NCBI GenBank assembly: GCA_021234155.1 | Contig: JAJEKV010000025.1 | Location: 17,353,094-17,417,093 of the forward strand | Length of the DNA stretch: 64,000 bases | DNA from: Isoetes taiwanensis | Taxonomy: Eukaryota; Streptophyta; Lycopodiopsida; Isoetales; Isoetaceae | Direction of reading: 5' to 3' | In this document: positions 1 through 11,645 of the stretch, in pieces | Layout: each line of letters starts with the position of its first letter | Position numbering within the stretch: the first letter of the stretch is position 1 | Position numbers and translations under genes: made by a program | Notes under the pieces: model-generated | What the model saw: only the letters and a program-made list of their open reading frames with translations | Told to the model about the DNA's origin: nothing | Database searches by the model: none

Positions 1-1020
1 TTTGCCGCCATAGATGGCAGGGCAATTGAGGTTCCCCATACCGCTGGCACGAGGATTCCAAAGAGCCTTTATATGGGGAAATCCCCGATCAAAGATAGAC
101 TATCCGATAACCATTCATATAGATATGGGTCTCATGGCCTCACGGTACCATGTCAACTTCTTCGCCGGGCGCAGCCTAACATTTTGCTCGTGATTCAAGA
201 AGATCCGAGGAGAGCCCGAGGAACGGGAGAAGCTTGAACAGAGGAGAGGGGGATCGGCAGACCAGCCAACCCGCAGGATGGAGGGGCAATCGAGTGGGGT
301 CGGGCCCAACCCCTACGTAACATGTGACCATTAAGCACCGGAGGAAGGGTTTAGCCCGAAAGACCGCAAATAATACAAGGAGAAACTAAGGACCGCTCTG
401 GGCTTTTGGCAAGAATACCAACTCCAAATGGAGACAAAGAATGGTGGATAGCTCCCCCGACCGGGTCATTGGGGCTAAGACGGTGCCAAAGATCGGGGGT
501 CAGCCACAAAACCCCCCCCACAAAGGAAAACCCATCGGCACCGAATTCTACCGCGGGCCTTTAAGGAAATCCACAAGTTCCGTAAGGTCTACACAGCCTT
601 TCGATACGGTAAAGCTACCTTTCCGCAGGCTGGTACGAGATCGCGCAGCCAGCTCAAGACCCACCTCCGCTTCCGCACCTTTGCAATTTTGGCACTCCAA
701 GAGGTCTGCCGAAGCCTACTTGGTGGCACTTTTTGGTGACGCTTAACCTTTGCGCCGATTCACGCGAAAGAGAGTTACCATTATGCCAAAGGACTTAGCC
801 CCTCACCGTAGGGGGATTCGGGGAGCATCCTTAGCATATTTTGATGGGCCCGTGATTGTACATATTTTTGTGTTTAATGGAAAAAGTTATTTTTGTATTA
901 AAAATTTAATTTTTTTCAGATAAATATGAAAAGAATTGCCGACGCCACCTTAAATAAAAGGAGTTAAAAGGACTTTTAAAGTTCATTTCAATTGTTTCTC
1001 TTCCTCTCCCTCCCTTCTAG
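1..1020. other. No recognisable gene
   Basis: Short open frames here have no recognisable domain. An A/T-rich stretch at about 860-970 contains TTAAATAAAAGG, which could be a TATA-type core promoter for the coding-like DNA that begins at 1,023. The 5' LTR expected for the downstream chromovirus was looked for and not found; nothing here resembles the TGTGACG...CGTCACA termini of the LTR at 8,686-10,240. Confidence 0.4.
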
Positions 1021-2394
1021 CCATGGCCGCCAATCGACCTTTCTCGCCTCGGTACCATGATCGGAGAGCAATGGGATCCTCAAGTCCCTTTCGACCTGCC
1101 ATGCCCTTGCTCGCCAAATACCCTAGACCTCCTTGCCAACATGCTACCAAGATCCCGATTATGCCGGATTTCTAGATTTCTACAGGGGAGGAGATGCTCC
1201 CTCCGGTATTCCTCTTGGGGATCCTCCCAACTCTATCCGAGCTGAGGTAGTCCCGAGATGTTAGAGGGGACACTCATGCATATGATGTGCTGAAGGGAAA
1301 GTCTGATGGGCAAACACCGCCCTCAGGCAAAGATCGGGGCGGCAATACCTTTGAGGTCGCCTTTCTAGCTATCCTCATGGACCAATATATCGAGGATGAA
1401 ACCTTGCCTCAGAGAAAGGCAACCGCCTCGAAGTCTTCCGGTGGAGGGGGAAGACGAACACATAGGCATGGGGACTTCACCGCTGGAAGCAAGCATGGAA
1501 GAGCCGCCACCGCCACGAGCAAGTCAGAGGCTTGCTCGGGTTGGATGCCCTTCCGCTATCTATCACCAAGGGCAAGAATATCTTCTCCCGGATGATATTA
1601 TCCGACTTATCACATGGTGGTCGGATTTAGGCGCAAGCCGCAAAGACCACGCGCTTTATGAGCTTGCGTAGTATTGTATGGATGATTTCATCGACTTCAC
1701 TTCTACCGAAGCTACCTTCAGAGGTGCAAAGAACCGCCCCAGCCCGCCAGAGACTATCGAACCCGCCGAGACATTGCTACGGCTTCGACTTCGCGGATGC
1801 AGAGCCGCCTCCCAGCCCTCACCGTGATGCTTCACGGCTATGGGACCTCACGTCCCAAATATTAATATGGTTGAGGTTCCCCGGGTTCAGATGACGAGGG
1901 AGAGGATTTATATCATAACCCCGCCATGTGAAGGAGGAGCAGCAAGAACTTAAGGAAGAGGAGGTTTCCATGGATTTGGATAAGGAGGTGGCCACATCGA
2001 GACCTCGCAAGGGAAGGTATCGGCAACTACCTTACCCGCTTTTTTTGTCACCTTTGACAGGGCAAGTCCTTTTATAGCCCGATTTAGGGCCGAGGGTCAA
2101 GCTTCATGGTGGGCCCCTCCGTGTTTCTCTACACCGGCCGCCACAAGAAGCTCCCCTATCGTGACATTTATTTATGTACTGCGGCGACGAGATCTTGCCC
2201 CGACGGCCTTGGGTCGATATTGCCGGATGAGCATGAAGCTCCTCACGGCAGCCCCATTGGCCGCTGCCTCATCCACCAGAGGTTGCATCTATTGCGACCG
2301 CCACAAGAGACCCCGGGTGACTCTCATGCACACACCGACCGCTTCCACCACCTCCTAGGTCTACTGGATGAAGAAGGAGGCCCTAGCTCTTAAA
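1021..2394 (+). other. Degraded coding-like DNA, family unknown
   Basis: An ATG in a CCATGG context at 1,023 opens a short proline/arginine-rich frame. Overlapping frames follow to about 2,390, rich in E, P and S (for example DDFIDFTSTEATFRG near 1,680 and a PEDDIIRLITWW-like stretch near 1,590). The frames shift repeatedly, so this looks like an old protein-coding sequence, possibly the gag or leader of a retroelement, that has decayed. I do not recognise the family. The A/T-rich 2,395-2,620 that follows would fit an intron. Confidence 0.2.
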
Positions 2395-2621
2395 CTAATT
2401 GTACTAACGATTTTTGTATTGGTGATGATTGTGGAATTTTGGGTTGGCAAAATTCTTTAGCCACTTTATAATATGATACATCTTTCTTTTCATCGATTGA
2501 AATTACTATCTTTATGAATACAATTGAAAATTATTCCTTCTATCATGTGTTTTGCTGGTTATTCGAGTTGGTCAATAACAAAACTATCCAACCCTCTATA
2601 TTCATTTCAATTGTCTTGCAG

Positions 2622-3013
2622 AAGAGACCCTTTGGGAATATGAGGAGAGGATTACAGACATGATAAGGAGGGATGATCCCGGGCCGCCAGAGCAGGACTA
2701 TGGCCAGAGATATGGCGAATATCCCGAATGGGATGAAGGCTATGAGATGGAACCCCCGCCACCAGGAGAACCCTATGATGCTGAAAAAGGGTTGGAGATA
2801 GTTAACATCCTTAGGGACAGAGCTTTTGAGGACCTGAAGTTGACCCTGTGCCGTACCTGGGACTATTGGAGTATGAGCAGGCACGAGGCTTTCGAGGACG
2901 CCAATGACCATCTGTGGCAACTCTTCTATGCTTTGCGACGGCTTTTCAATCTTCTCATTGTTAGCCCAACGTGGGAATACCAACCAATGATTGTCCAAGC
3001 CTGGGCACGCTAG
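2622..3013 (+). CDS. Unknown acidic/proline-rich protein, probable last exon
   Basis: A pyrimidine-rich TTGTCTTGCAG (acceptor) precedes an open frame of about 130 residues that ends at 3,013. The N-terminal half is acidic with tyrosines and prolines (EYPEWDEGYEMEPPPP); the C-terminal half is predicted helical with W, L and R. No catalytic motif or known domain is visible. It sits 300 bp before the chromovirus gag frame on the same strand, so it could be a host exon, a leader gene of the retroelement, or remnant gag. Base composition is more neutral than that of the decayed retroelement that follows. Confidence 0.3.
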
Positions 3014-3314
3014 AAGCTCGTTAGGGCTGTGCGTGAGAGTGTTCGCTATTCAATTCTGTACCCCTTTGCGAACCCCTAGGCTGGATCTTTCTAGTTTCGT
3101 TTTTTTTATGATGTTTGTGAGTTCACTCAAAGTTCCAGTTGTATCATGTTATCTTTGTATAATACTCCTGTACCAACGTTTGGTGTGAAACTGTAATAGG
3201 AAAGTTTTTCCTCTTATAATAATAAATTTCCTTTGTGTTCTCTCTCTACCTCTTTGTTCGACATAATACAATTTGTAAGAATTTATCTGTTGTAAATATG
3301 CTTATACCTTTTTC

Positions 3315-3710
3315 ATGCTCGATTTAGACGGTGCCCGTAACGCCGCTTGGCAGACACCCTCCAACGCCAGTAGGCTGACTCCTGAACAGGAACTGATGTT
3401 AATGAAAAGGCAGTTAGGCGAATTACATGCCTACGTATTGCATGCCAACCCACCGCAACAAACCCAGGAAGATGGACCGGAGTTACCTCCGCTACCACCG
3501 AGTCTACCTGCACAACAGCCATCTCCCCCTGGAGCTAGTCCTGTACCTGCACCGAGGAGGCCTCATGCTAAGCGTCACCGAAGTTCCTCTAAGGATAGTG
3601 CCACTTCCTCACGTTCAACCACTTCGGAATCTTCCGATTCATCGGTACCAGCTGGTGACCATGCAAAGCGCCGGGATAAGGAGTACCGTAAGAGGTTGAT
3701 ACCGCCATAA
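3315..3710 (+). pseudogene. Gag-like N-terminal region of chromovirus
   Basis: Open frame of 131 residues: a polar N-terminus with a short predicted helix (PEQELMLMKRQLGELHAY), a proline-rich middle, then a basic/serine-rich tail (KRHRSSSKDSATSSRS). This composition is typical of the variable region of plant Ty3/gypsy gag. The next 700 bp keep gag-like fragments in shifting frames (for example around 3,900-4,090, where an FVKFAKALKSHYVP-like stretch is seen) but no intact zinc knuckle was found. The assignment rests on position upstream of protease and RT plus composition, not on a diagnostic motif. Confidence 0.45.
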
Positions 3711-4629
3711 CTAGCATATGGAAGAATAGGAAATTGGCCCAGCTTTGATGGAAAATCCGAGGCGGATCGAAAGTGCGAGTCCCCGGGTTGGACGAAATGA
3801 AGGAGTTCGGGAAGTCTTATGGCATGACGGAAAAGGATACAGAAAGGTTGCCACCACCAACCTTACGCAGAGCTGCCCGTGATTTGGTGGAAGGGCTATG
3901 CCAGGCCAAGCATCCGGACAGAGCGCATGCAACTTCGTGAAGTTTGCCAAGGCGCTCAAGTCGCATTATGTGCCTCAGGCGCACAAATGCCAGCAGATTC
4001 AGACCTTCTATAGGTTGGAGCGTAAGGGTATGCCTGGCCCGTGCTTACATCGATGAGTTTATGCGCTTGAGGTCAGATGTTCCGAAATGAATGAAAAGAG
4101 AGTCAGAGGGGTTACATTGAAGGGTTGGCCCCATCAATTAAATGGATGGTTAAAGCCATAGACCCAAAATCAGCTATGGAGGCCGAGGCTAAGGCATTGA
4201 GCCCTCGAGGAGGACACACCAAGAAATCAAGATCCGCCCTACTCCTTATTCGCAGCCCCCCGCCAGCCACACCATACAAGCCCCTGCTCAAAGTCCCGGC
4301 CCTTCTCAACGTAACTCGTGATAGTCGGGTCTAAAAAGAAAGTTACTTTTCAGCAAGACAAATTTCGACAAACGAGCAATGTCGGCAAGGAAGTACGAAA
4401 CCTCTTACAGCCTATTCCTAAGGAGGCCTCGAGAACAGACTCACGGATAAGGCATGTTACGTGCATGCGACCGGCACGCTATGCACAAACCGTCCCTTAT
4501 GTTACGCAGACGCCTACCGGCCATGGCCGACCTCGATTGGGACGAGCCGAGACAACCTTACCCGGCCGAGGACGAGGCTCCCGAGTATATTCATGGTGCG
4601 CCTCATATTCTTGCAGCTATATAGAAACC

Positions 4630-4990
4630 GCAATGCCGAAAGTCACCACCGTCATTTCCACCATAGGTCAAGTAGACAAGAAGCCTTTGTAATTCTTATG
4701 GATATGGGAAGTACACATAATTTTGCTTCCCTAGAATAGCTCAGTCTTACAAATTTGAAACATTAAAGTCTCACCAAGGCCCGCCACTCTAGCTAGTGGT
4801 AAGGTCGCATACTCATGGCCGCCGCATCAATCTTAAGATGCAGCTGCCGTGCACCAAAGGCTTTGGGTGCCGAAGTTGATGGACATTGGTAAATATGACC
4901 TCATTGTTGGTATGGAATTCTTGGCATCCGAAAAGCCAACATAGACTCATGCGAAAGAGGGAAGTTACCTTCAACGCAGCCTAATGGAGC
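4630..4990 (+). pseudogene. Retropepsin (protease) remnant of chromovirus
   Basis: Aspartic protease of the retroelement polyprotein. An ILMDMGSTHNF stretch lies at about 4,690-4,725, where gypsy elements have the active site D-S/T-G followed by STHNF, and YDLIVGMEFL lies at about 4,890-4,920, matching the conserved DxILGMDWL block. The active-site triplet reads D-M-G instead of D-S-G or D-T-G, and stop codons separate the two blocks, so it cannot be functional. Confidence 0.7.
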
Positions 4991-5275
4991 CCGCGTGACT
5001 ATTAAAGGTGAACCCTTCAACCCTATCATGCGCCTATGTCCATCGACAGCTAGATAAAGCTATACGCAAGGAAAAGCTCCTTTGCATCATTTCCCTTGCA
5101 TCCATAGAGTCGATGCTAAAACGTAAGCAAGTCATCGATACCTTGCCGGAAGGGATTGCTCGCCTTCTCCGAATTTGGTGACCTTTTCCCCGGATGAGAT
5201 TCAAGCTTCCTCCTTTTAGAGGGGTGGAATGTGAAATAGCTTTAGAGCCCTGCACCAAGCCTACTAGCAAGGCCC

Positions 5276-6000
5276 TCGCACCGTATGAGTCCTCCGCACT
5301 GGCGTAACTTAAGAAGCAACTTCGTGAGCTACTAAACCTAGGTTTCATCCGACCTAGTGTTTCTACTTTTTTGGCGCCCTATTCTCTTCGTTAAGAAAAA
5401 GGACGGCTCGCTGAGGATGTGTATTGATTACCGGCAACTTAACAAGCATACCATCAAGAATCGCTATGCTTTGCCTAGGGCAGATGACCTAATGGGTATT
5501 TCTCAAAGATTGATCTACGCTCCGGATACCATCAGATAAGGATTAAAGAGGAGGACATCCATAAATCTGCTTTTCGCACTAGATATGGGCATTATGAATT
5601 TACAGTTATGCCTTTTGGACTAACTAATGCCCCAGCAACTTTCATGCGACTAATGAATGATGTCTTTCGGCAATACCTGGATGATTTTGTTGTTATTTTT
5701 TTCGATGACATTCTCATCTATAGTAAGACCCTCGAGGAGCATGAGAAACATCTTAGATTAGCCCTACGAAGCTAAAGGCGCCATCAGCTCTATGCCAAGT
5801 TCTCTAAGTGCAAGTTTGCCACCCAAAGGTCGATTATTTGGGCCATATCATTTTGGCAGAGGGAATTGCTACAGCATCTCAAGAAAAAGATAGAGGCCAT
5901 AAGAGAATGGCCTATTCTCGCTAATGTTTCAAGTCCGAGTTTCTTGGGACTAGCAGGTTACTATCGGAAATTTGTGAAGGATTTTATGAAGATCGCAGCC
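5276..6000 (+). pseudogene. Ty3/gypsy reverse transcriptase, frameshifted
   Basis: The RT begins with an APYESS block and [12 protein letters not shown], followed by [16 protein letters not shown] (about 5,390-5,440), the conserved fingers region. After a frame change come [14 protein letters not shown] and [12 protein letters not shown], then the catalytic block [10 protein letters not shown] at about 5,697-5,727, where both aspartates of the F/Y-x-DD box are kept. Stops at about 5,300, 5,537 and 5,770 and small deletions interrupt it. Motif wording is that of plant chromovirus RT. Confidence 0.9.
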
Positions 6001-6109
6001 TCTTACAAATCTCACAAAGCATGAGAAGATGAAAGATTGGATGGACCACCGGAAGACAAAAGTTCGTGAAAGTTTCCAAAGAGCTTAAGGATGCCTTAAC
6101 ATCAGCACC

Positions 6110-6500
6110 GGTTCTCACATTGCCCGATCCTCCCCCCGTGATAAACCGGTGGCGATGGATGCCGCAAAGATTGCCACCGGAGGGGTCCTAATGCAAGAGG
6201 GGAGAATTATTGCCTATGACTCAAAGAAAATGAACGAAAACAGAAAGCAAATGGATCCTACCCATGACCGGAATTGTTAGTCGTTGTCCGTGCTTTGCAC
6301 ATATGGCTTATTACACTACCTTCTTGGTAAAGATTCCAGCTTGGATACGGATCATCAAAGTCTCCGTTATTTATCCACCCAGCCAAATCTCAATCTCCGT
6401 CAAAGAAGATGGATGGAATTCTTGGAGGAGTATGATTTCGAGATTTTGTATAGGCCGGGCAAGCACAATGTGGTTGCGGATGCATTGTCACGCCATCCTT
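6110..6500 (+). pseudogene. RNase H domain of chromovirus
   Basis: Directly after the RT, a VAMDAAKIATGGVLMQEG-like stretch (about 6,150-6,205) matches the first RNase H strand pair of gypsy elements. DHQSLRYL and FEILYRPGKHNVVADALSR (6,340-6,495) match the closing part, including the conserved ADALSR. The N-terminal part lies in a different frame from the C-terminal part, so at least one indel is present. The C-terminal part is in one open frame with the integrase, from 6,284 to 7,078. Confidence 0.85.
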
Positions 6501-7480
6501 TAGTGACCCGAACCCATTGTAATGCTATTTCTACGCTCACTAGTGAGTTTGGGAAACAGATAGAGCAGACCTTGGCCACGGATCCGGAGTTCTGTGACAT
6601 TTGGAATAGTTTGGCTAAGGAAGCTCGCACCGATGCAGAGCGCGAGGCTTTTCGTGCCTATAAGAAAGAGGACAACTTGTTATATCACAAGGATAAGTTG
6701 TGTGTGCCGCAGACTTCAGGAGTACGGAAGCTTATTCTTCATGACACACACAATAGCCCTATAGCTGGACACGCCGGGTTTATGAAGACCTACTTTAAGA
6801 TCCGATCCAGCTATTTCTGGCCTTCCATGAAAAAGGACATTGCCAGGTACATTAAGCAGTGTCAGGTGTGTCAGCAAATCAAAGCTGAGCAATTGAGGAT
6901 TCCAGGCGAGCTGCAACCTTTGGATGTGCCTAACGCCAAATGGGAAGTGATAACCATGGATTTCATTGTCGGCCTTCCACGAACTCTCCGGGGGTATGAT
7001 GCCTTAATGGTAGTCGTCGACAAATTGTCGAAAATGGCTCATTTCTTGCCGTGTCATACCACGAGATCTGACCTTTGATATCTTTCTCCTTTTTGCCAAA
7101 GAGATCTTCGATTACCCGGATGCCACGAAGTGATTGTGTCGCACAGAGATCCCAAATTTGTAAGTGCTTTCGGAAAGATTTCTTTGCTACTATTCGCACT
7201 AAGCTTGCTATGAGTACGGCATATCATCCTCAAACCGATGGTCGACGGAAGGCGTCATTTAATCGCATCATAGAGGATATGCTAAGAAGTTATGTGTAGA
7301 GTAAGCAATCACAATGGGTCAACTATATTTATCCGGGTCGAAGTTTGCCTACAACAAAGATGAAACAGAGTCTTCCGAATGTCTCCCTTCATGATAAATT
7401 ATGGTTATCAATGCCTTACTCCCGACACATGGCATAACCCCCGCTTTCTAAAGTGGAGGTTTCTCAACAACTTCTCTTAG
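6500..7480 (+). pseudogene. Integrase of chromovirus
   Basis: The zinc-binding HHCC domain is intact in sequence: H in LILHDTHNS, H in IAGHAGF, then CQVCQQIK (6,735-6,885). The catalytic core follows with the first aspartate in MDFIVGLPRT (about 6,957-6,985) and the DKLSKMAHFLP block. After a frameshift near 7,078, AYHPQTDG (about 7,220-7,240) marks the region leading to the catalytic glutamate; further stops follow. Function: strand transfer of retroelement cDNA into the genome. Inactive because of frame breaks. Confidence 0.9.
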
Positions 7481-7849
7481 AAATGCAAGCTCTGGTCGAA
7501 GAAGTTCGTGGGTACTTATTAGTTGCACGCAGTCGTCAGAAGAGTGTAGCCGATAAGCACGTAACCCCACGCGTTTTCAGGTGGGAGAATCCGCTTTGGC
7601 TGAAGATTAAGGTAAAACAAGCCAAGCTTAAGATTGGCAACCGCAAGAAGTTGGCACCCGATGGGCTGGACCGCTCAGAATTATTGTGTTGGAGAGCGTG
7701 CATATCGCTTTGGATTTGCCGCCCCGCTTGAAGATCCACAAGGTCTTTCACGTGAGTCTTTTGAAACAACACACCCTGATCCCGAGGAGGTTTTGGATAC
7801 CCCAACCCTCCTAGAAATGACTGAGGAGCAATCGAAATAGTGCCTCGAG

Positions 7850-8080
7850 GCTCTCCTTGATCGAGCTTACAAACAAACCCGGAGGACTCGAATGTTGCAA
7901 TACTTGGTTAAGTGGAAGCACTTACCGCTTGAGGATGCTACTTGGGTGATGAAGATAGACCTTGACAAGCACTATCCCGGACTTTATCTGCGGGAATCTC
8001 GTGGGCGCACCATCAACGATGCTATCAACCCCAAGACCCGTGATAGCTTGGAAGCTTTATTCCCAAGAGTAGCGCCCTAG
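7850..8080 (+). pseudogene. C-terminal chromodomain of chromovirus integrase
   Basis: A frame ending at 8,080 reads MLQYLVKWKHLPLEDATW, the YLVKWKG-x-x-x-x-x-ATWE signature of the chromodomain fused to chromovirus integrases, which in this family targets insertion to particular chromatin. An upstream stretch near 7,680-7,840 (HVSLLK-type region) is frame-shifted. The A/T-rich DNA from 8,081 to 8,670 is the non-coding 3' part of the element; I see no gene in it. Confidence 0.85.
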
Positions 8081-8670
8081 AGGGGTAGATGCATCATAAG
8101 TAATAATCGTTACCGATGATGAGATCACCTTTATGTTCTCTAGGACATGGTCATAGGCTGACCACGACTTGCTATGGCAAAGATATAGGTCATAGCCTCA
8201 TGTTCATCGACTACAATGGGAACTTGACCATTCCCTATCTTTGCAATGAACGCAAACCATAGACATGATAGGCCCCCGGTAGATAGGGTTTATTTCTTTA
8301 CTATAAGGGGGTGGTCCCTTCAACCACAATCTAAATGTATATATACTTGATATCTTGCGACATGTGCGGGCCCGCGAGCGATGCGTTGACCTGCAAATGT
8401 TAGAGGGTTGCTGATGACCCGAACTCTTCAAGTTTTATTTTGTCTACACGTCTTGTTTTGTTGTTGCTCTAATGTTGACATTGGACCTTGGTCCTTGAAC
8501 TTTTTGATTATGATAAAGCATCTGAAATGCACTTTAGTGCTTAAACTGTTTTGAACTTCAAAAGTTTTAATATATATTACCTTTGGAAATAAGGAATTAC
8601 CTTCCTTTATAATGTATTTTCCTTATTAGTATATCTGTAACTAACCCCAATGCTGAGGACAGCATTAATT

Positions 8671-8685
8671 TTAAGGAGGGGAGAA
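8671..8685 (+). other. Polypurine tract of chromovirus
   Basis: TTAAGGAGGGGAGAA abuts the TG of the 3' LTR. A purine run at this position primes plus-strand DNA synthesis in LTR retrotransposons, and it fixes the LTR start at 8,686. Confidence 0.85.
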
Positions 8686-10240
8686 TGTGACGTTCCAAGT
8701 ATTTATACGGTATACGTATAAATATATTACTATAGGTATGCCACCTAGGGTATGATAACCTAGGGGGTTGGCCACAATGGATTTAATTAGCTATGTTAAC
8801 CAAATTATAAAGGATAATTATCTAAAGACATGTGATTAGGTCAATTCATAGTGGGAAGGTGCCATTTGGCATAACCCGGGTGGCCAGCATGAGGGTTGCT
8901 AAACTAGGCCACCAAAGGGAGGCGCCATCCTCATATCAGCCCAATTTTGACCCAAAGAAAGCGCCAGAGCAGCGAAGGCCAGAGAAACATTGTTGTTCGT
9001 CCCCGGTCGCCAAACACCCTTTCGCTGTCTTTGTTACCCGATTGCACCCATGGAAGCACCCTTGACAACGGGTCCAGTAGAAACTCGGTTAGTGGTAGTT
9101 AATCCGCAAATTGTAGAATATCTCTAGGATTCTTTTTCGATGGTTTTGGGTGAGACTAACCCTTCTCTCGTAATTAGGAATACTTTTCAATTATGAATGA
9201 TGTTACATTATGGGATGGTCGATGTCTCTATGGGTCGATTAGTAGTTCCAATGAAACAGGGATTAATAGGGGGGTAGAGGCCTCCGAGCTTGAGTTAGAA
9301 TGCTCCTAGTGCTTCCTTTAACACCCTAGTAGTTTGGGCTTTGGCGCGAAAAGCCCACCGGGTCATAAACGTATGGTCCGGCTTAGCACCGCACAAGGGA
9401 CACTGATGGTGAAGAAGGGTGGGGTCTTGCACGAGCATAAAAAGGCTCCCGAGACTCCTACAAGGGCTAGGCCCGATAGCCATCCACGTGGAGGGCCGGG
9501 TATGGGTCCGACACTCCCCTCGGGTGTAGTGGTGTGACCTCGTATGGGGCACCATGCACTTTGAGTAGAATTAGGGTGAGTAAGTTCTGCACGGATGCGG
9601 GGGGTCGCCGATGCGGCACGATTCTCTAGCTCACCCACGCCACCACCGGTGATCCCCGGAAGGGGCGCCTCCCCACCTGCCTCATCGGACCAGGTGTCAT
9701 GAACACGGAGTAGACTCAAAGGGTGATCCCCGGAGTCTCTGCGTCTCCCAAGGCTATAAGCTGCCATAAGCGTGAATCGACCCATCTGCAAAAGCGCATA
9801 CGGGAGGGGCGGATGGAGTGGACAACCCTAGCCGATGTTCTATGCCAGCCAACGCCATGCCAAGATTCGGTCTGCTGATCTCCTGAGACCCAGCCGTCAG
9901 TCGCTCCCCCACTAGAGTCTGAGCCGGGGTAGAACCTGGGTTTTGGGTGTTTTCTTAGTTAGATGCATATTCGGTGTTGTTAGTATCTGGATGGATGCGC
10001 CACCCTTCGTGGTGGCCACTTATATATGCTTTATGCTGTGTGCTAACCCTTGTATTCATGCTTCCGCGACGTAGGACCCATCGGCGTAATTTTAATGACC
10101 CCTCCGTGTCCTTCACCCGCGTCTCCTCGTGACGGCCGGGTTAGATGGAGGGCCCTGCTCATGGCGCTGTGGTCGCCATGGGAGGGGAAAGTCCCCGTAT
10201 GTATACGGCCGGGGGTCGTATATATTCTGGGAGCGTCACA
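8686..10240 (+). repeat. 3' LTR of chromovirus (family copy A)
   Basis: Starts TGTGACGTTCC after the polypurine tract and ends GGGAGCGTCACA, giving inverted TGTGACG/CGTCACA termini; length 1,555 bp. It is GC-rich. Its 3' half is alignable by eye to the LTRs at 13,273, 30,534 (reverse) and 62,878 (reverse) through shared blocks such as TCCACTCCATCCGCCC and GTGTCCTTCACCC. Open frames inside it on either strand are chance products of the GC-rich sequence. Confidence 0.85.
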
Positions 10241-10259
10241 TGTTGCCTGTTAAATGATA

Positions 10260-11645
10260 CATATTTCTTTGTGATGTTTCTTTCTGTGAAGAAACAAGGC
10301 TGGCCGTGAATCTGGCAAAAACCAAGATAGTCATATTTGGTCATAAGAACAGACACAGACCCTTCAGATATAAGGAAAAAGACATAGAGGAAGCAACGGA
10401 ATACATATATCTAGGGTATGATGCACATGGTACAGGGAAATGGGCCAAAGGAGCTAACGCCAGGTTCCAATCAGCTATAAGGAATTACTTCAACATGAAG
10501 AACTTTGCAACGTATGTAATAATTGGATCGGGACATCAAATGCTACTTATTCGGTCAAGGTAGCCACCGCCCAAATTTGTAGGGGCATGGGGCCAGCCCT
10601 AGCGCATTAAAATTGGGAAAACAGAAGGAATTCTTAGGCAATGGCACGCATGGCGGCAGGTGGTAAGGACAAATCGCCACTAACAATCATGGTCCCGAAA
10701 ACAAGGCAAAACCAATGGAGGTGAGAGCATGGGAGAGAACCATAAGGTACCTGATCGTGGACAATGCGTGGGAGACATTCAAGGAAAACATCCAAGATTG
10801 CAATTACCAAATCAGCAAAATCACACATCCTCACAGGAAGTGGATGGTTTAAAGATGTGGCAATTTGGACCAGAGAAATGGGATTAAATTTGAGCGACCT
10901 AATTGAAGAGGGGCGGTGGAATGAGGAATGGGCAGACAGAGCCACGAGAACGTGGCTGCAAAGACACACAGGTCCCAAGACAGCCTGGCTCACGCAGGTT
11001 TTCAACCCAGATCAGCAAATAGGACACCAAATGTATCGGGATAACACACTTGGGGAAAAACAGAAGAGACATTCTGGCTAGATTCAGGATGGGAAGTCAT
11101 GATCTAAGAATCGAAAAGGACAGGTGGAGAGGGATAGACAAGGAGGACAGTATATGCAAAATCTGTGACGATGGGGGAATAGAGGACGAGAACCACATGA
11201 TTAATGATTGCCCGATCTACGGAGACATCAGAGACAAGTACAGGAGTATAAGATGGGGGGAACCGGTCTACATTCTGATGACGATAACAGAATCGCTTCA
11301 GGATTTGGCAGACGCGATTCAGAGAATGTTGACAAGACATAAAGAAGTACACAGTGAAAGAGGGTTTGTAATATGATCCATACAAAACGGGTCATAAAAC
11401 CCCATACAAAATGTTCAGCTAAAAGCTGATTGATAACGACGCATCACTGCACGGCCATGAAGCCGAGATAAAGCGGGATGCTGGTATTAAAAGAAAAAAA
11501 TCAGCCTTCAGAAAAGGCTACATAATAACAGCGTGATGTGCTAGTAGCACCCTTTTAGGGAGCTCGCCCATGCTACACAAGTCCAGGGGCCTCGCGGCAC
11601 AAGGGACATTAATGTATTCTATTCTATTCTATTCTATTACTATTA
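10260..11645 (+). mobile_element. 5'-truncated LINE with TATTC-repeat tail
   Basis: The left end begins about 20 bp after the LTR. A frame at 10,306 carries NLAKTKIVIFGHKN and EYIYLGYD, the KTKxV...YKYLG block at the end of a non-LTR reverse transcriptase. The frame at 11,050-11,376 carries RMGSHDLRIEKDRW and CKICDDGGIEDENHMINDCP, the C-terminal CxxC...H...C finger typical of many LINEs. The fingers, palm and any endonuclease are missing, so the copy is 5'-truncated, and there is a frameshift near 11,045. The 3' end is TATTC repeats at 11,614-11,640, the simple-repeat tail used by some LINE clades instead of poly(A). Confidence 0.75.

Larger units (their letters stand above)
3315..10240 (+). 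mobile_element. Decayed Ty3/gypsy chromovirus with 3' LTR
   Basis: Domains occur in the order gag, protease, reverse transcriptase, RNase H, integrase, chromodomain, polypurine tract, LTR. This is the Ty3/gypsy order, and the C-terminal chromodomain places it among chromoviruses. The frame is broken by many stops and indels, so the copy is inactive. The 3' LTR (8,686-10,240) has inverted TGTGACG/CGTCACA ends. No matching 5' LTR lies in the window, so the left boundary is unresolved; 3,315 is only the start of the gag-like frame. Three further LTRs of the same family lie at 13,273, 30,534 and 62,878. Confidence 0.85.

Noticed and set aside
1-3300. 5' LTR of the chromovirus
   Set aside because: No TGTGACG start, no CGTCACA end followed by a tRNA primer site, and no collinearity with LTR A.
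9295-9791. Reverse-strand proteins inside LTR A
   Set aside because: GC-rich LTR sequence without domains; the same blocks in the other LTR copies are not open in the same frame.
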